Positions 35,550 through 45,323 of a stretch of 64,000 nucleotides of DNA are shown here, piece by piece. The stretch is from Trifolium pratense. Taxonomy: Eukaryota; Streptophyta; Magnoliopsida; Fabales; Fabaceae. The DNA lies in contig NC_060062.1 of assembly GCF_020283565.1 (NCBI RefSeq), positions 27,278,251-27,342,250 of the forward strand, written 5' to 3'. A program made the translations under genes and the position numbers. The notes under the pieces were generated by a model. The model was not told the origin of the DNA. It saw only the letters and a program-made list of their open reading frames with translations, and ran no database searches. The number at the start of each line of letters is the position of its first letter. Position 1 is the first letter of the stretch.

Positions 35550-38500
35550 ATACAGGGACCTAAGAAAATAAGATACATGTGAAAATTTCATGTTATCCAA
35601 CTTAATAATTTGACACATCATCACTTTCATGAGTATTTTGTGTCATATTTAAAAGTTAGTAAATAATTTCAATAAATTGGTAATAAATTCTATTTAAATA
35701 TGAATATAATAAGGAATAAACAAACTTTCTTATCGTAAAACAAAAGGAACAAAATTTTTTTAAAAAAAAACTTTAGTTTTACAAAAATATATATAAAGAT
35801 CTAATCTTTTGTGTAATTTTTGCGGGGCCTATGTTTTTACTCTTATTATCGAAGTTTTCAATTTTTTACTATTTTTTTAGACCTATATTTATAATTATAT
35901 ATTAATACGAGAACATAATCTTTTGTGTGATTTCTGGGGACCTATGTGTTTTTTTTTGGTACATGGGGACTTATGTGTTTTACTCATATTAATAAGCTTG
36001 CCCGTTATTTTATAACATCTGCGGAACCTATATTTAAACTCATACATTAATATGGATATTTTTTTGTTTGTGTGGTTTCTACGGGGCTTATACTTTTAAT
36101 TAAGTTGTTTGTAACAAAAATAAAATAAAAATTAAGTTGCCTATTTTTTTTACTATTTTACTGGTTATACTCATATTTAATACAATGACCTAATTATTTT
36201 GATGATTGATGCGAGACCTATATTTTCACCTATATTTTCACTAACATATTAATACGATTGCCTATTTTTTAATAATTTTTACGGGACTATATTTATACTC
36301 ATATATACTCATATATTAATACCTGGACATAAGTTTTTTCGTGTTTTTCAACACCTATAATTTTACTAATATATTAATAAGGTAGCCCTTTTTTTTCTTC
36401 ATAATTTCTACATTATCTATATTTATATTCCTATATTAATACGGAGACCTAAAGTTTTTTTGTGATGGTTTTACCATTGTTCTTTTTCTATTTTTTTTGC
36501 CAAATATTATATCCTTCCTATTTTTTTATCTGTTAATCTACTTTCCAATAACTTTCAACTTACCAAGTGAGGAGCGGCAACGCCGCGACTCCCGTGCGGA
36601 CGCACGAGTGTCCTGCTAGTTATTATACAGACAAAGCAACCAGTTATAACTAAAATTGGATACAAATAAATAAATAAAACAAATTATTGGAGTGGTGTGG
36701 ATTGAACTAAAATTTCCTCGAATTGTATACAAATTTTTCAAGATGATTAACTAAATAAATGGGCAAAATCAATATCTTATGTTAAGCCTTTTAATATATA
36801 TATAATATGTCACACTAGCTAGGTTCTTCCCTTTGTCAAAGTTTACTAATATGATGAAATGGTGTGTAAGGGTTATTTGGACACTTTTTCGCAATATGTT
36901 TATTTCTATTTTAACTTTTTTTTTTTACCACTAATTGTATCCGGTTCATTAGACCGGCTTATTTGGTTTAAGAGTCAGTTTTGGTGTCAAATGGTTTTAG
37001 CCCTCAACAATTATAGCTGTCGAGATCGAACCATAGTCCTCCCTACCAAATCAAGCATGAAACACTACTAAACCAATTAACGATTTGATACATATGCTAC
37101 CTTTTCCTCATTTCCTCACCCTTAATTATTATTTTGGTTTGATATAGTATGAAGGACATAATTGCAAGGTATAATCAGCACTCCCAACAATTGAACAAAT
37201 TGGACGAACCTTTGCAACTGCAGGTAAAATGCCAAAACCAAGGTCTAATATATTATTATTATTTTAAAACTATATATTAATTATTTAGTTAATCATGATC
37301 ACCTTGTACTTCTCAATAAATTTTTTGACTAATCTAAACTAACTTAGGGTCATCTAATATATATTGGGTCCAACAATTTTGATAAATTTTAATAAAATTT
37401 TATTTTGGTTCTCTAATGGTTGATTTTCAGGTAGAGACAAGCGTGTCAGCTGAATTGCATAAGGAAGTTGCTGATAAAACCCAACAACTAAGGTTTCTTA
37501 ATTTTCTTGAAATATGAAATTAAGAAATGCCAGTGTTTGTGCATAAAATTCTGTATTTGTATGTTTTCACTAGGGGAATGAAAGGTGAAGATTTTGAAGG
37601 GTTAAATTTAGATGGGCTGCAACAATTGGAGAAAAAACTTGAAACAGGACTCAAGCGTGTGATTCAGATGAAGGTATGCGTTATCTATTAGTTATGTTAT
37701 TTGAACATTTAAATATTAATAATGTATATGATATTGTATATTTCAATATTTGTCTCTATTTTTCTTTTTTAATTATCTTCTACGTACACTTTACACATAT
37801 TTTAAAAATACATAAAAAATTACACTTCACACAAGTTGACGTACAACAAATTTTTGTTATACAAACATCATTTCCCTTAATTATAATGATCGTTTGATTA
37901 AATTGAAAAAGTCCCTTGGTTGTGCCAATGCAATTCATTTAATTTAACTTTTTGGTAATTATTGCTATATATATTATATAATGCAAAATTTCTTCCTTTA
38001 TCTATAGGAAAAGAGGGTTATGAATGAGATTGGCACACTTCAGATGAAGGTTTGTTAATAGTTTAAATTTTATAGAGCTCCGAATATGTGAAAAAGTTAA
38101 ATCAATAAAAATTAATAGACAAAATTCATCAATTTTTGTTGTTCCAACTTTTTCTAATATATAAATCAGAGAAAATGTTATTTAATGTTATCCTGTTGAT
38201 TTATCTATAGTATAGTTAAATGCAGTGTCTTATTTTAAAAATAAATAATAATTAATCAAAATAATCAGTATTCATCATCATTTTTTTTTACAAATCATCA
38301 TCATCATCATTTTTTTAAAACAACATAATTGATTTAAAAAAATAAAAGAATAGTGCTCCCACCCATTCAAAGGATCCACACACAGAAAAAAATAAAAATA
38401 TCGACATCAAAGTTTAAAACTCACCAATCTATGAATAGAAATTCTAGGGGCACACCTAAAATTTTATCTACTACACCAATTGACCCATATGGTTTAGTTA

Positions 38501-40776
38501 TAGTTGAATGCAGTGTCTTACTTTTGAAAAAAAAAAAATTCAATATAATATAATTTAAAAATAAAAGAATACAATGGATGCTCCAAAGGAACCCCTATAA
38601 GGCCTCTCTAAATATGAACCGGTTTGTTTCCAGGCCTTTACCAAAAATTTTAAAACTAAAAAGGCAGAACTAACAAACTCCCAATTCATCAACTATCATA
38701 ACAACGGAAATAAAAAAAGATTTATTCTACTTATATAAACATATATACAAATCATATTATCTACTTAAATATGAGATTCTTAACACACCTCTCATACTTA
38801 GGACAAGACAACTGAAATTTGACCCAAGTAGCTCGATACAGCAAACCTAATAGCAGCAGGTGATCTGATGGATATTGGATAGATTATACCATTTTAATCT
38901 TACAAAATTCGTTTGTAAGATGAAAATTATCCTACTTATAAACATATGTTTAAGCTATATATCTCATCCAATATGAGACTCTTAACAAAGACATCACATC
39001 TACCCGTATTTCAAACATATAGAAATGTGAAAATAATGAGTTATAGCATCACCTTTTCTTTTAAGTCATAGATCCGTAGAATAATATGTTGGTTCATGAA
39101 GGGGCAACCCGAGATATCATCCACATTGGACTTAAGAGCAACCATATAAGTGAATTGGACATCACATCTTTACCCAAAACCTTAAGGCTGTATTAGGTTT
39201 AAGGATTCTTAATTCTCACTTATAAAGTTCTCAACCTTAAGTTTTCCGAGCAATGTAGAACTTAACTCACTTCACACCACCACAACAATTTCCCACTCAC
39301 GTGTGAGTCATCAATTCATTATGTTCCCCCTCAAGCGGGCCATACTTAATAGGACATGTTGTCTGACCACCTTTGTCAGGAAGACCTTCGATACAAGGAG
39401 TCAGTCAGTAGAATCCTTTGTCGAAGATACCATTGTTGAGTCGTGAAGGGGCTGCATGAGGGATCATATCATCATACACATTGGACTTAAGAGCATAATA
39501 CAAGTGAGTTGACCACTACATGTTTACCCTAAACCTTAAGGCATTAATTAGGTTTGCGAGTCTCTCACTTACAAAGTTCTCCACCTCCACTTTTCCAAAC
39601 AATTTGAAACTTAACTTACCTTGCACTTACTACAATATAATACCACTTCGGTCTCTAATATTACTATATAAAAAACAATTGGTAAAAGAAATTTAATGTA
39701 TAATACCACTTTGTCCATAGTTTTAATGACTTGAGTTGAGACAAAAAATTCTCTGTTTTTAGTTTTGCATTCACATGACACTTCTGAATTCTGAACTCGG
39801 GATTTTGCTATCTTAATTTTCCTTGCAATCTTTAACCATATTCCAAATAGGGTGTCAAGTTAGAAGAGGAGAACAAGCATTTAAAGCAAAAGGTATGAGA
39901 AATAATCATTTCACTGTTTTCTTTTAATTTTTATATGATATTTGCTTCTTTTATTTGATTTTGACTTTATATATTATGCTAACAAAAGTGCTTTCTCCCA
40001 GATGGCTATGTTTTTTAAGGGAAAAAGTCCTATCTTGGGGGACTTGGATAATACCATGCAGGAAAATGTTGTTTCATCAGAGTCCATGAATAATGCATGC
40101 AGCTGCAATAGTGGACCTTCTCTTGAACACGATTCTTCTGACACATCTCTTAAGTTAGGGTAAGTAACTGTAACATTCAAGAACCAGGATCAGAACATTC
40201 ACTCAAAAATACTCATAATTTGACATGTATTACTCTCTTTGATCTCATATATAAATAATAAAAACCTAATTTATATTAATTCTTAAAAACATGCAGTTAT
40301 TCTCATTTAATATTCTCGAGTAACAGTAAGTCCCGTGAGCTTAGTTCGGTTGGCAGAAACATTGCATTATATATATAGAGGATCGAGTTTGAACTCCGGT
40401 CATCCTACTTATTCACATTAAGGGTGAATTTATAGCCACTAAATTATTTGACAAAAAAATAAAAAATATTAACATTAAATATTATTGATGCATCAAATAA
40501 GTTTTGTTTATATACACCATTAATAAATGAAATATGACATATTTTTGTAGGAACATTGCATTATATATATATAGGGGCTGGAGTTCAAATTTTGGTCATC
40601 CCACTTATCTACCTTTACTTTAAGGGTGGAATTTCTAGCCACCAGACAATTTTAAAAAACTGACATTTTTTGGTTGATTATATTTGAGATTGGAAGAAGT
40701 AGGTAAAAATTTGCAATATATTTAGTTATTTTGTGTTAAAAATTCTTTTGGTCTTTTCAGGTTGCCGTTTCCCTAA
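30149..40776 (+). CDS. MIKC MADS-box transcription factor, SVP/AGL24 clade, copy A
   Basis: Eight coding exons: 30149-30330, 37148-37223, 37431-37492, 37574-37673, 38008-38049, 39851-39892, 40002-40159 and 40761-40776. All introns are GT-AG, and exon sizes 182/76/62/100/42/42 follow the MIKC pattern. Total 678 nt, 225 residues. The MADS domain (1-60: [33 protein letters not shown]) binds CArG boxes as a dimer. The I region includes [12 protein letters not shown]. The K domain (about 87-168, with [19 protein letters not shown]) is the dimerisation coiled coil. The C-terminus ends [12 protein letters not shown] with LxLxL at 218-222, an EAR-type repression motif conserved in SVP. In this clade the proteins act in the nucleus to control flowering time, meristem identity or bud dormancy; the role here is inferred. 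Intron 1 is 6.8 kb and full of transposons. Failure to splice intron 7 would stop translation after LKLG, removing half of the EAR motif. Confidence 0.93.
30577..30742. mobile_element. Stowaway-like MITE in intron 1, copy A
   Basis: Starts CTCCCTCCGTGATATTTTAT and ends ATAAAATGTCACAAATAGAG, imperfect inverted repeats, with TA on both sides (30575-30576 and 30743-30744), the Tc1/mariner target. The copy B equivalent is 54360-54525. Confidence 0.75.
31238..32261 (-). mobile_element. Helitron in intron 1, interrupted by a MITE
   Basis: Minus-strand 3-prime end: hairpin GCAGACGCGGAACGCGGCTGC, short spacer, CTAG (31238-31241), preceded by A on the plus strand. The interior matches the short Helitron 33179-33430. 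The 5-prime end near 32261 is degenerate (CTATAATATATA, expected to start TC). Confidence 0.65.
31482..32237. mobile_element. Mutator-like MITE with 9-bp target duplication
   Basis: Exact flanks ATATAATAT (31473-31481 and 32238-32246). The termini GAGTTAGGATCCATTGACAC and GTGTCAATGGATCCTAACTC are perfect inverses, and the arms remain recognisable for roughly 190 bp (CCTTATTTTTAGGTTGGAT versus AACCTAAAAATAAGGAAT). Long arms plus a 9-bp duplication indicate Mutator. No transposase. Confidence 0.9.
32478..32572 (+). repeat. tRNA-derived SINE-like fragment
   Basis: GAACTTAGCTCGATAGAGAC with GGGGTTCAAATTCCGAATAT and an ATTTATTCATTTTAAG tail, matching the SINE family at 23231 and 40331. Confidence 0.6.
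32613..32800. mobile_element. Stowaway-like MITE termini, two in a row
   Basis: TACTCCCTCCGTTTTAAATC (32612) and TACTCCCTCTGTTTCTTTT (about 32751) are both left-end signatures. The expected inverse right ends were not found, so these are fragments. Confidence 0.45.
33179..33430 (-). mobile_element. short Helitron (252 bp)
   Basis: On the minus strand it begins TCTATACCTATATATAAAC and ends with hairpin CAGACGCGCCTGTCTG, spacer GCCG and CTAG. It lies between A (33178) and T (33431). The interior repeats TTATGTTATGGTGA and TTGTTAATAAAAGATTTTT twice. Confidence 0.8.
34917..35123 (-). mobile_element. Helitron 3-prime end nested in the block
   Basis: On the minus strand, hairpin CCCGTGCGTCCGCACGGG, spacer TATCCAG, CTAG at 34917-34920. 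The 5-prime limit is not resolved. The phrase ACGGGACTATATTCATACTC flanks the segment on both sides (34874 and 35125). Confidence 0.55.
35155..35485. mobile_element. MITE made of 'ggtcctttatc' repeats
   Basis: The inverted ends GGCAAAATTACGCTACAAGT and ACTTGTAGTGTAATTTTGCC are near-perfect. The interior is many copies of AACACTTTGGTCCTTTATCTT in both orientations. The flanks are both TATATATAT, but lie in AT repeats, so the target duplication cannot be proved. Degenerate relatives are at 41590-41770 and 63170-63310. Confidence 0.8.
35486..35547. repeat. (TA)n microsatellite
   Basis: About 30 uninterrupted TA units next to the MITE, in intron 1 of MADS copy A only. Confidence 0.95.
36935..37085 (-). 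repeat. tRNA-like repeat (SINE candidate) before exon 2, copy A
   Basis: On the minus strand, TTGGTTTAGTAGTG and TATGGTTCGATCTCGACAGC resemble A and B boxes. It ends 60 bp before exon 2. An identical copy lies at 58549-58699. Confidence 0.45.
38350..39650. repeat. repetitive DNA in MADS intron 5, copy A
   Basis: CACATTGGACTTAAGAGCA plus following text (TTTACCC, ACCTTAAGG, TTAGGTTT) occurs at about 39123 and again at about 39480, with TTCCCCCTCAAGCGGGCC between. This resembles decayed LTR sequence; no coding part. An identical copy lies at 59964-61264. Intron 5 is 1.8 kb in both genes. Confidence 0.5.
40331..40655 (+). repeat. two tRNA-derived SINE copies in intron 7, copy A
   Basis: The first (40331-40452) has GTGAGCTTAGTTCGGTTGG and GAGTTTGAACTCCGG; the second (about 40551-40655) lacks the A box but has GGAGTTCAAATTTTGG. 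Both have the TATATATATAG centre and ACTTATTCA or ACTTATCTA tail. Copy B equivalents: 61945-62066 and 62165-62269. Confidence 0.7.
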
Positions 40777-41877
40777 TTTGCAATATATTTAGTTATAATA
40801 ATGGAGCAATGAGGGGTTTTAACTTCTTGTAAGTGAAATTTTTCTATGTTTTTCTAAAATCATGACTATGTCTGATTTTGTAATGGCCATTGACCAGCCA
40901 TGTTGAAATTGTCTTTACACCCAGGTGGAAGCAATAACTTCTTATATGTGAAGAAGAAATTAACTTTCTACGTAAGTCAAATCAAATATAGGTTTGTTGT
41001 ACCCAAAAAAAGCATATAATTTATTGTATATGTATGTGTAAGGAAACAGGTTTCCTATCGTTATAATAGGACGTTGTAATCAATTGTGATCATTCGATCT
41101 AAAATTAACGACTAAAATTGTTTTAATATAAAAGACACAGTTTTTAATCTTATTCGTCCAATTTAATATCAATGATTCAGATTGAAAACTGCATGTAACT
41201 GCACAAGAAATAGATTGTATGTTACACGTAGGAATTTAGTAGCTTAATTAATATTGATGTCCTTGACATGGGACATAGTAGTTATTGTGGCCTCTACGTA
41301 CTATTTTTCTTGCATATTGTTTCTACAAATTAAAATGAATTTTTCACTGTATTTTATCTTCACTCACTTTCTAAATTTTTTTCAGATCGTTCACCCAAAA
41401 AGTTTAACTATATATTCAGTTTTCATATGCGCTATTGAAAATAAAATTGTACATCAATATTTTCAATAGTCTATATCATAAGAGTATCTTCTTTTCCATA
41501 GTTCATTAATACAATGAGAACTCCTACCAATTGGATTTTTAAAACTTGGACTCAAATTTAAGTGGGTATGAGTGAAAAATTCAACTATTAATAATAAAGG
41601 ATCTATTTATTACGAATAAAAAAAGATAAATGACTAAAGTGTTACAAAAAATATGATAAATGACCAAAATATTATAAAAAAATATGATAAATGACCAAAA
41701 TATTATAAAAAAATAAAGGATCAAAATATTATAAAAAAATAAGATAAATGATCTGCAGTTTAATTTTGGCTCATATTTGTTACATTAAGCAGCTATCATT
41801 CTTAGTTCATTTTTATTTCATATGTGTGCATAATTATTGCATTATATACCTAAAGAATATTTCACATTTCAATACCA

Positions 41878-42906
41878 CTAGTCCCACACCCGTGCAATGC
41901 ACATGTGTTATGTGGTATTTTATATTATGATGTTGAAAAATTATTCGTATAAATTGTAACAATAAGTGTCGTGAAAATGAAAATTATAATAATAATAATA
42001 AAAGTGATGTACTTATCACTTCCTCCAACCAATATATTTTCAACCTTATATGTTGATCCTTCTTCAACCAATTTTTTTTATCTTTGAAACCAAACTCTTT
42101 CCCAAAGTAGCAAGAATCTTATCACACTGGATGATCAAAGTAAAAAAAGGGAAAAAGTTAATAATAAAAAAAAAACATTAATAGAGATTTTGTGAAAATG
42201 TGATAAGTATATCAAGATAGTACATCACCTTTTCATCAACAAACAATATATTCATAGACGTAACCTCAGTTTGGTTTGTATTTGTCTGTTACATTCCACA
42301 CATGAACAATTCGAACTTTCAACTTTAGATTTGCTTTTCCAGCTATTATAGTAGATACATGAGGGTAGATAGGAGTTATGGTTTGAAAGAGTGATTTTTT
42401 TTAATTAAAAACTAAACTCAATAGAAATGTATGCATGAATAAAGAAGTAACTGTTATACTTATTATATATATACCTATATGTATAGAGAATGAGTAGGGA
42501 CCATCAAAATTGAATGAAATATGATAATGATAATGGTTATATATTTCAATCTCATAACCTAACTTTTTGCATAACCTTCACTCTTCTCTACAATTATAAT
42601 GTAATTAAGTCAATAATGTATACATTCTTCGTATTTTTTTGTGTGACTATATTATAAACTCTTTGTTGTTTCTATGAAAAAAATAGAGATGAGATCTTGT
42701 GACATCAACTTTTGGATAATTGGAGAAGCATAATTCTTTATTATTTATTATGAGATTGATATAATATAAAAAAAATAGAGATGAGAATGATATAATATAA
42801 GGAAGTGATGTGGCATTATTGTATGATTTAATTGGATGTAAGTGGGTGATGTGGATTAGGGTTAAGATGGATATTAGGAGAACTATCTAGGAATTATATA
42901 TATAGA
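41878..42906 (-). mobile_element. non-autonomous Helitron, copy A only
   Basis: On the minus strand it starts TCTATATATATAATTCC and ends in hairpin-like GTGCATTGCACGGG, GTGTGGGA, CTAG. Copy B has the uninterrupted site AATACCA/TATTAAAT (63414-63428), and here the 1,029 bp sit exactly between that A and T with no duplication. Same family as 25773-26832. No Rep/helicase. Confidence 0.93.
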
Positions 42907-43324
42907 TATTAAATAAAAACTAAAAAAGATCATATTGACTTCGAAGGATTTGATATTTTAAAAGACATGATAAAACCCGTATCTATTATTTGAGAGCTTT
43001 TGAACAAAGTTTCATGTACACGTGTCAGTCTCTAGGTCATTCTGCTTCTATATTGTTTTGTTCATAAATGAATTAAATGATTTATATGTTTTTCTATTTT
43101 TTTTTTTGCACTATTCCTCACTGGTTTTTCAAGTTTGACCCAAGCCATAATTATAATAATTGCCATTAAAAATTATAAAAGGAATTGTTTCTGAAGTACT
43201 GTATATAGCAGACAATTATATAGTCATTATTTTTGTTGACCGAAAATCATAAATTTACTCTAATAATTATTAATTGTTTCTATATTTTATTTTTTTATTT
43301 TATTATTATAAAACGGTGAACACT

Positions 43325-43355
43325 CCGGTACACGTATTATGTGGACGTGTACCGG
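43325..43355. repeat. 11-bp stem hairpin
   Basis: CCGGTACACGT, 9-base loop, ACGTGTACCGG. Repeated in copy B at 63843-63873. It may be one end of an unresolved MITE. Confidence 0.7.
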
Positions 43356-44169
43356 TACAGCGCTGAGGTGTATAATTTTAATTGGTCCACATGAATGATA
43401 ATTTAACATGTCATTTCAATACTTATTTAGATATAAGTTTTCTAAATTACTCTTTTAATTTACAAAAATTCCAAATTACACCCATGGAAATTATTGTAAT
43501 TTTAAAATCTTAAAACATGTTACAGTAAATTACTCTCCTGAAACATTTCTATCAAAAGAAGCATTTCTTTCTCTTTCGTGTGTCTCTCTCCACGGCGTCG
43601 TCCCGTACCCTCAATTTCGTGTGTTTCTCTTAAAACATGTTACAATAAATTGTTCCCGTACCTTCAATTTTGGCCCCATCCCGGCGGCGACAGCGCCTCT
43701 CTCCACGGCGTCGCTTAATTTATGGACCTCTAATTTGAAATATAATTATGGATTCATGATCAGTGTGAAAAATGAAGTGAAATGGTATATTCGTTTGTGA
43801 TTTTTTAGGCCAATTTGACTTTTTCTGAAAAGCTCCATTGAGCTTCCATGGTGGTGTTCATCATGGTTTCTTCTTGAGGTAGAAGAAGATAGAGGTTGAA
43901 GACGATGAGATGTCAATACGTCATTGGCTTCCTCTTTAGTTTATAACACAGCCGTCTGATCATTTTTAAAAGGAATTGAAGACCCAGATCTGTTTTGGCT
44001 TTTTAAAAATCATAAGTTAACCATCCGATAGATCTGAAGGTCCTGATCTGAGCGCTGCACTACACATCATAGAGCTTCAACACTCTGAATCTGTTTTTTT
44101 TGTTTGGACGTGAAGGAGACTGGGCTTGGGCAGTTGGGTCTGGTCCTTCTGTTTTGCTATATGTTAACC
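43356..44169. other. non-coding spacer before the Copia element
   Basis: It contains a partial duplication of about 120 bp (AAAACATGTTACA near 43511 and 43631; TCTCTCCACGGCGTCG near 43585 and 43698). No gene recognised; the GC-rich text hints at a decayed gene leader or element. Confidence 0.4.
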
Positions 44170-45253
44170 TGTTGGAACAAAATTGATTTAAAAATGTTTG
44201 CCCCTAAATCTATTAAGGTTTTGATGATAACAAAGTATTAATGTACAATTGGAAGGACTAAAAATTTATTTTAAGTGTGCAGAACTTAGCTTCAGACAAG
44301 CTCTGAAGAAAGCTCAGAAGACAGGTCTTCAGAAGTTTGTAAGAACTCAGAAGATAAGAATCTTCAGAAGTTACTTACATCAGAGGATGAAGACATCAGA
44401 ACTTACTAAAGTCTGAAGTGAATCAACTCTGAAGTATATCTTGAATGGAGTGAAGATTCGAATTTGAAGGTCAACTCTCCTACCAATGAAGAAAAGGACC
44501 TCTCAACCTTGATAAGAACAGCTACTTGCATTTTGTCTGTCCACAATGGAGAACGTGGGTTATCAGGCTTATTAGCTGAATAAGGAAAGTCTTCTCTGCA
44601 CATGGTCAAAGTGTCTGAAACTCTTACTCTGTTTTGGAAACGACCAAACTGTATCAGACAAGTTGCTTGAAGACAAAAGGATATCTTCATCAACGGTCAT
44701 CTTTGCAACGACTCTTTCTCAGTCCTTTATATACTAGAAGAATCCAGTTGCAAAGAAATTAACAATCTTACACGCGCTCGAACAAACTCTGATTTGCGAA
44801 TACAAGCTCTGAACCTCTGAACTAGTGTTTTTTAACTCTTGTCCAAATACTTTGTATTCATTGTATTTGCTTATTAAGGTTCTCTTAAGAGCAGTTGTAT
44901 TCTTTCAACAACTTTATTATCTCTGTTATTTGATAAGTCTTAAGCTTGTGTGCTTAAGTGAGAAGTCTTAAGCTTGTGTGCTTGAGCATTGTTGTGAAGT
45001 CTCTTGCTTGTGTGCTTGAGCATTTGTAATCTTGTGTGATTATAGTGAAATCCCTTGGAAGTGCAAGGGGACTGGACTACTCTCGTTTTGTGAGAGGAAC
45101 CAGTATAAATTGCTTGTGTGATTTCTCTCTCTCTTATCTCGTTATATTTGTGTTACTTATCCGCTGCTGTTGTAGTTAAGTTAAGAACTTTGAAAAAGTT
45201 TTAACTTGGCTAAAACACAAGTCAACCCCCCTTCTTGTGTTTTCACACCTTCA
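44170..45253 (+). repeat. Copia 5-prime LTR
   Basis: 1,084 bp with TG...CA ends; contains internal short repeats of GCTTGTGTGCTTGAG near 44945-45030. No second LTR is available in the window to date it. Confidence 0.75.
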
Positions 45254-45323
45254 ATTGATATCTAGAGCACTGGTCTGTTACTTTCACTTAACAGTGAGAC
45301 AGTAAAGATCTTGTGAAAACACT

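Larger units (their letters stand above)
31229..35567. other. intron 1 block of 4,339 bp absent from copy B
   Basis: Copies A and B match up to AAATTGAT (31228 and 55013) and again from ATAAGATACATG (35568 and 55018). Copy B has four bases (AACT, 55014-55017) in place of the block. The block consists of Helitrons, MITEs, a SINE and microsatellites. Its loss from copy B by end joining is the simplest reading. Confidence 0.8.
34600..36500 (+). repeat. degenerate reiteration of about 70-120 bp inside the Helitron
   Basis: Variants of a sentence recur at least ten times: CTATATTTATACTCATATATT, AATACG, a CCTA phrase, TTTTTGTGTGATTT, then GCGGGA or CGGGGC. The copies are too diverged for exact periods. 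The same array occurs in copy B at about 55030-55930. Confidence 0.65.
33898..36619 (+). mobile_element. composite Helitron block in intron 1, copy A
   Basis: Two Helitron-type starts, TCTACAATATATAAAAAG at 33898 and 34319, each followed by GATACGTATGAAATT, and one proper 3-prime end: hairpin-forming CTCCCGTGCGGACGCACGAG, then CTAG at 36616-36619, followed by T. Within it, a segment of about 90 bp (GCCATATGAATTAATTTG...) is duplicated at about 34077 and 34168, and again partly at 34512. Its right part (from 35568) is also in copy B, where a CACTA element interrupts the 3-prime end. Confidence 0.7.

Noticed and set aside
36859..37071. 70-codon ORF repeated identically at 58473-58685
   Set aside because: Lies in intron 1 over a tRNA-like repeat; identity only reflects the identical duplicated tract.
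39942..40163. Independent small gene of 73 codons
   Set aside because: It is MADS exon 7 with upstream intron read-through; the acceptor at 40001 defines the real exon.
44406..44693. Minus-strand ORF in the Copia LTR
   Set aside because: Antisense of LTR sequence with no known domain.
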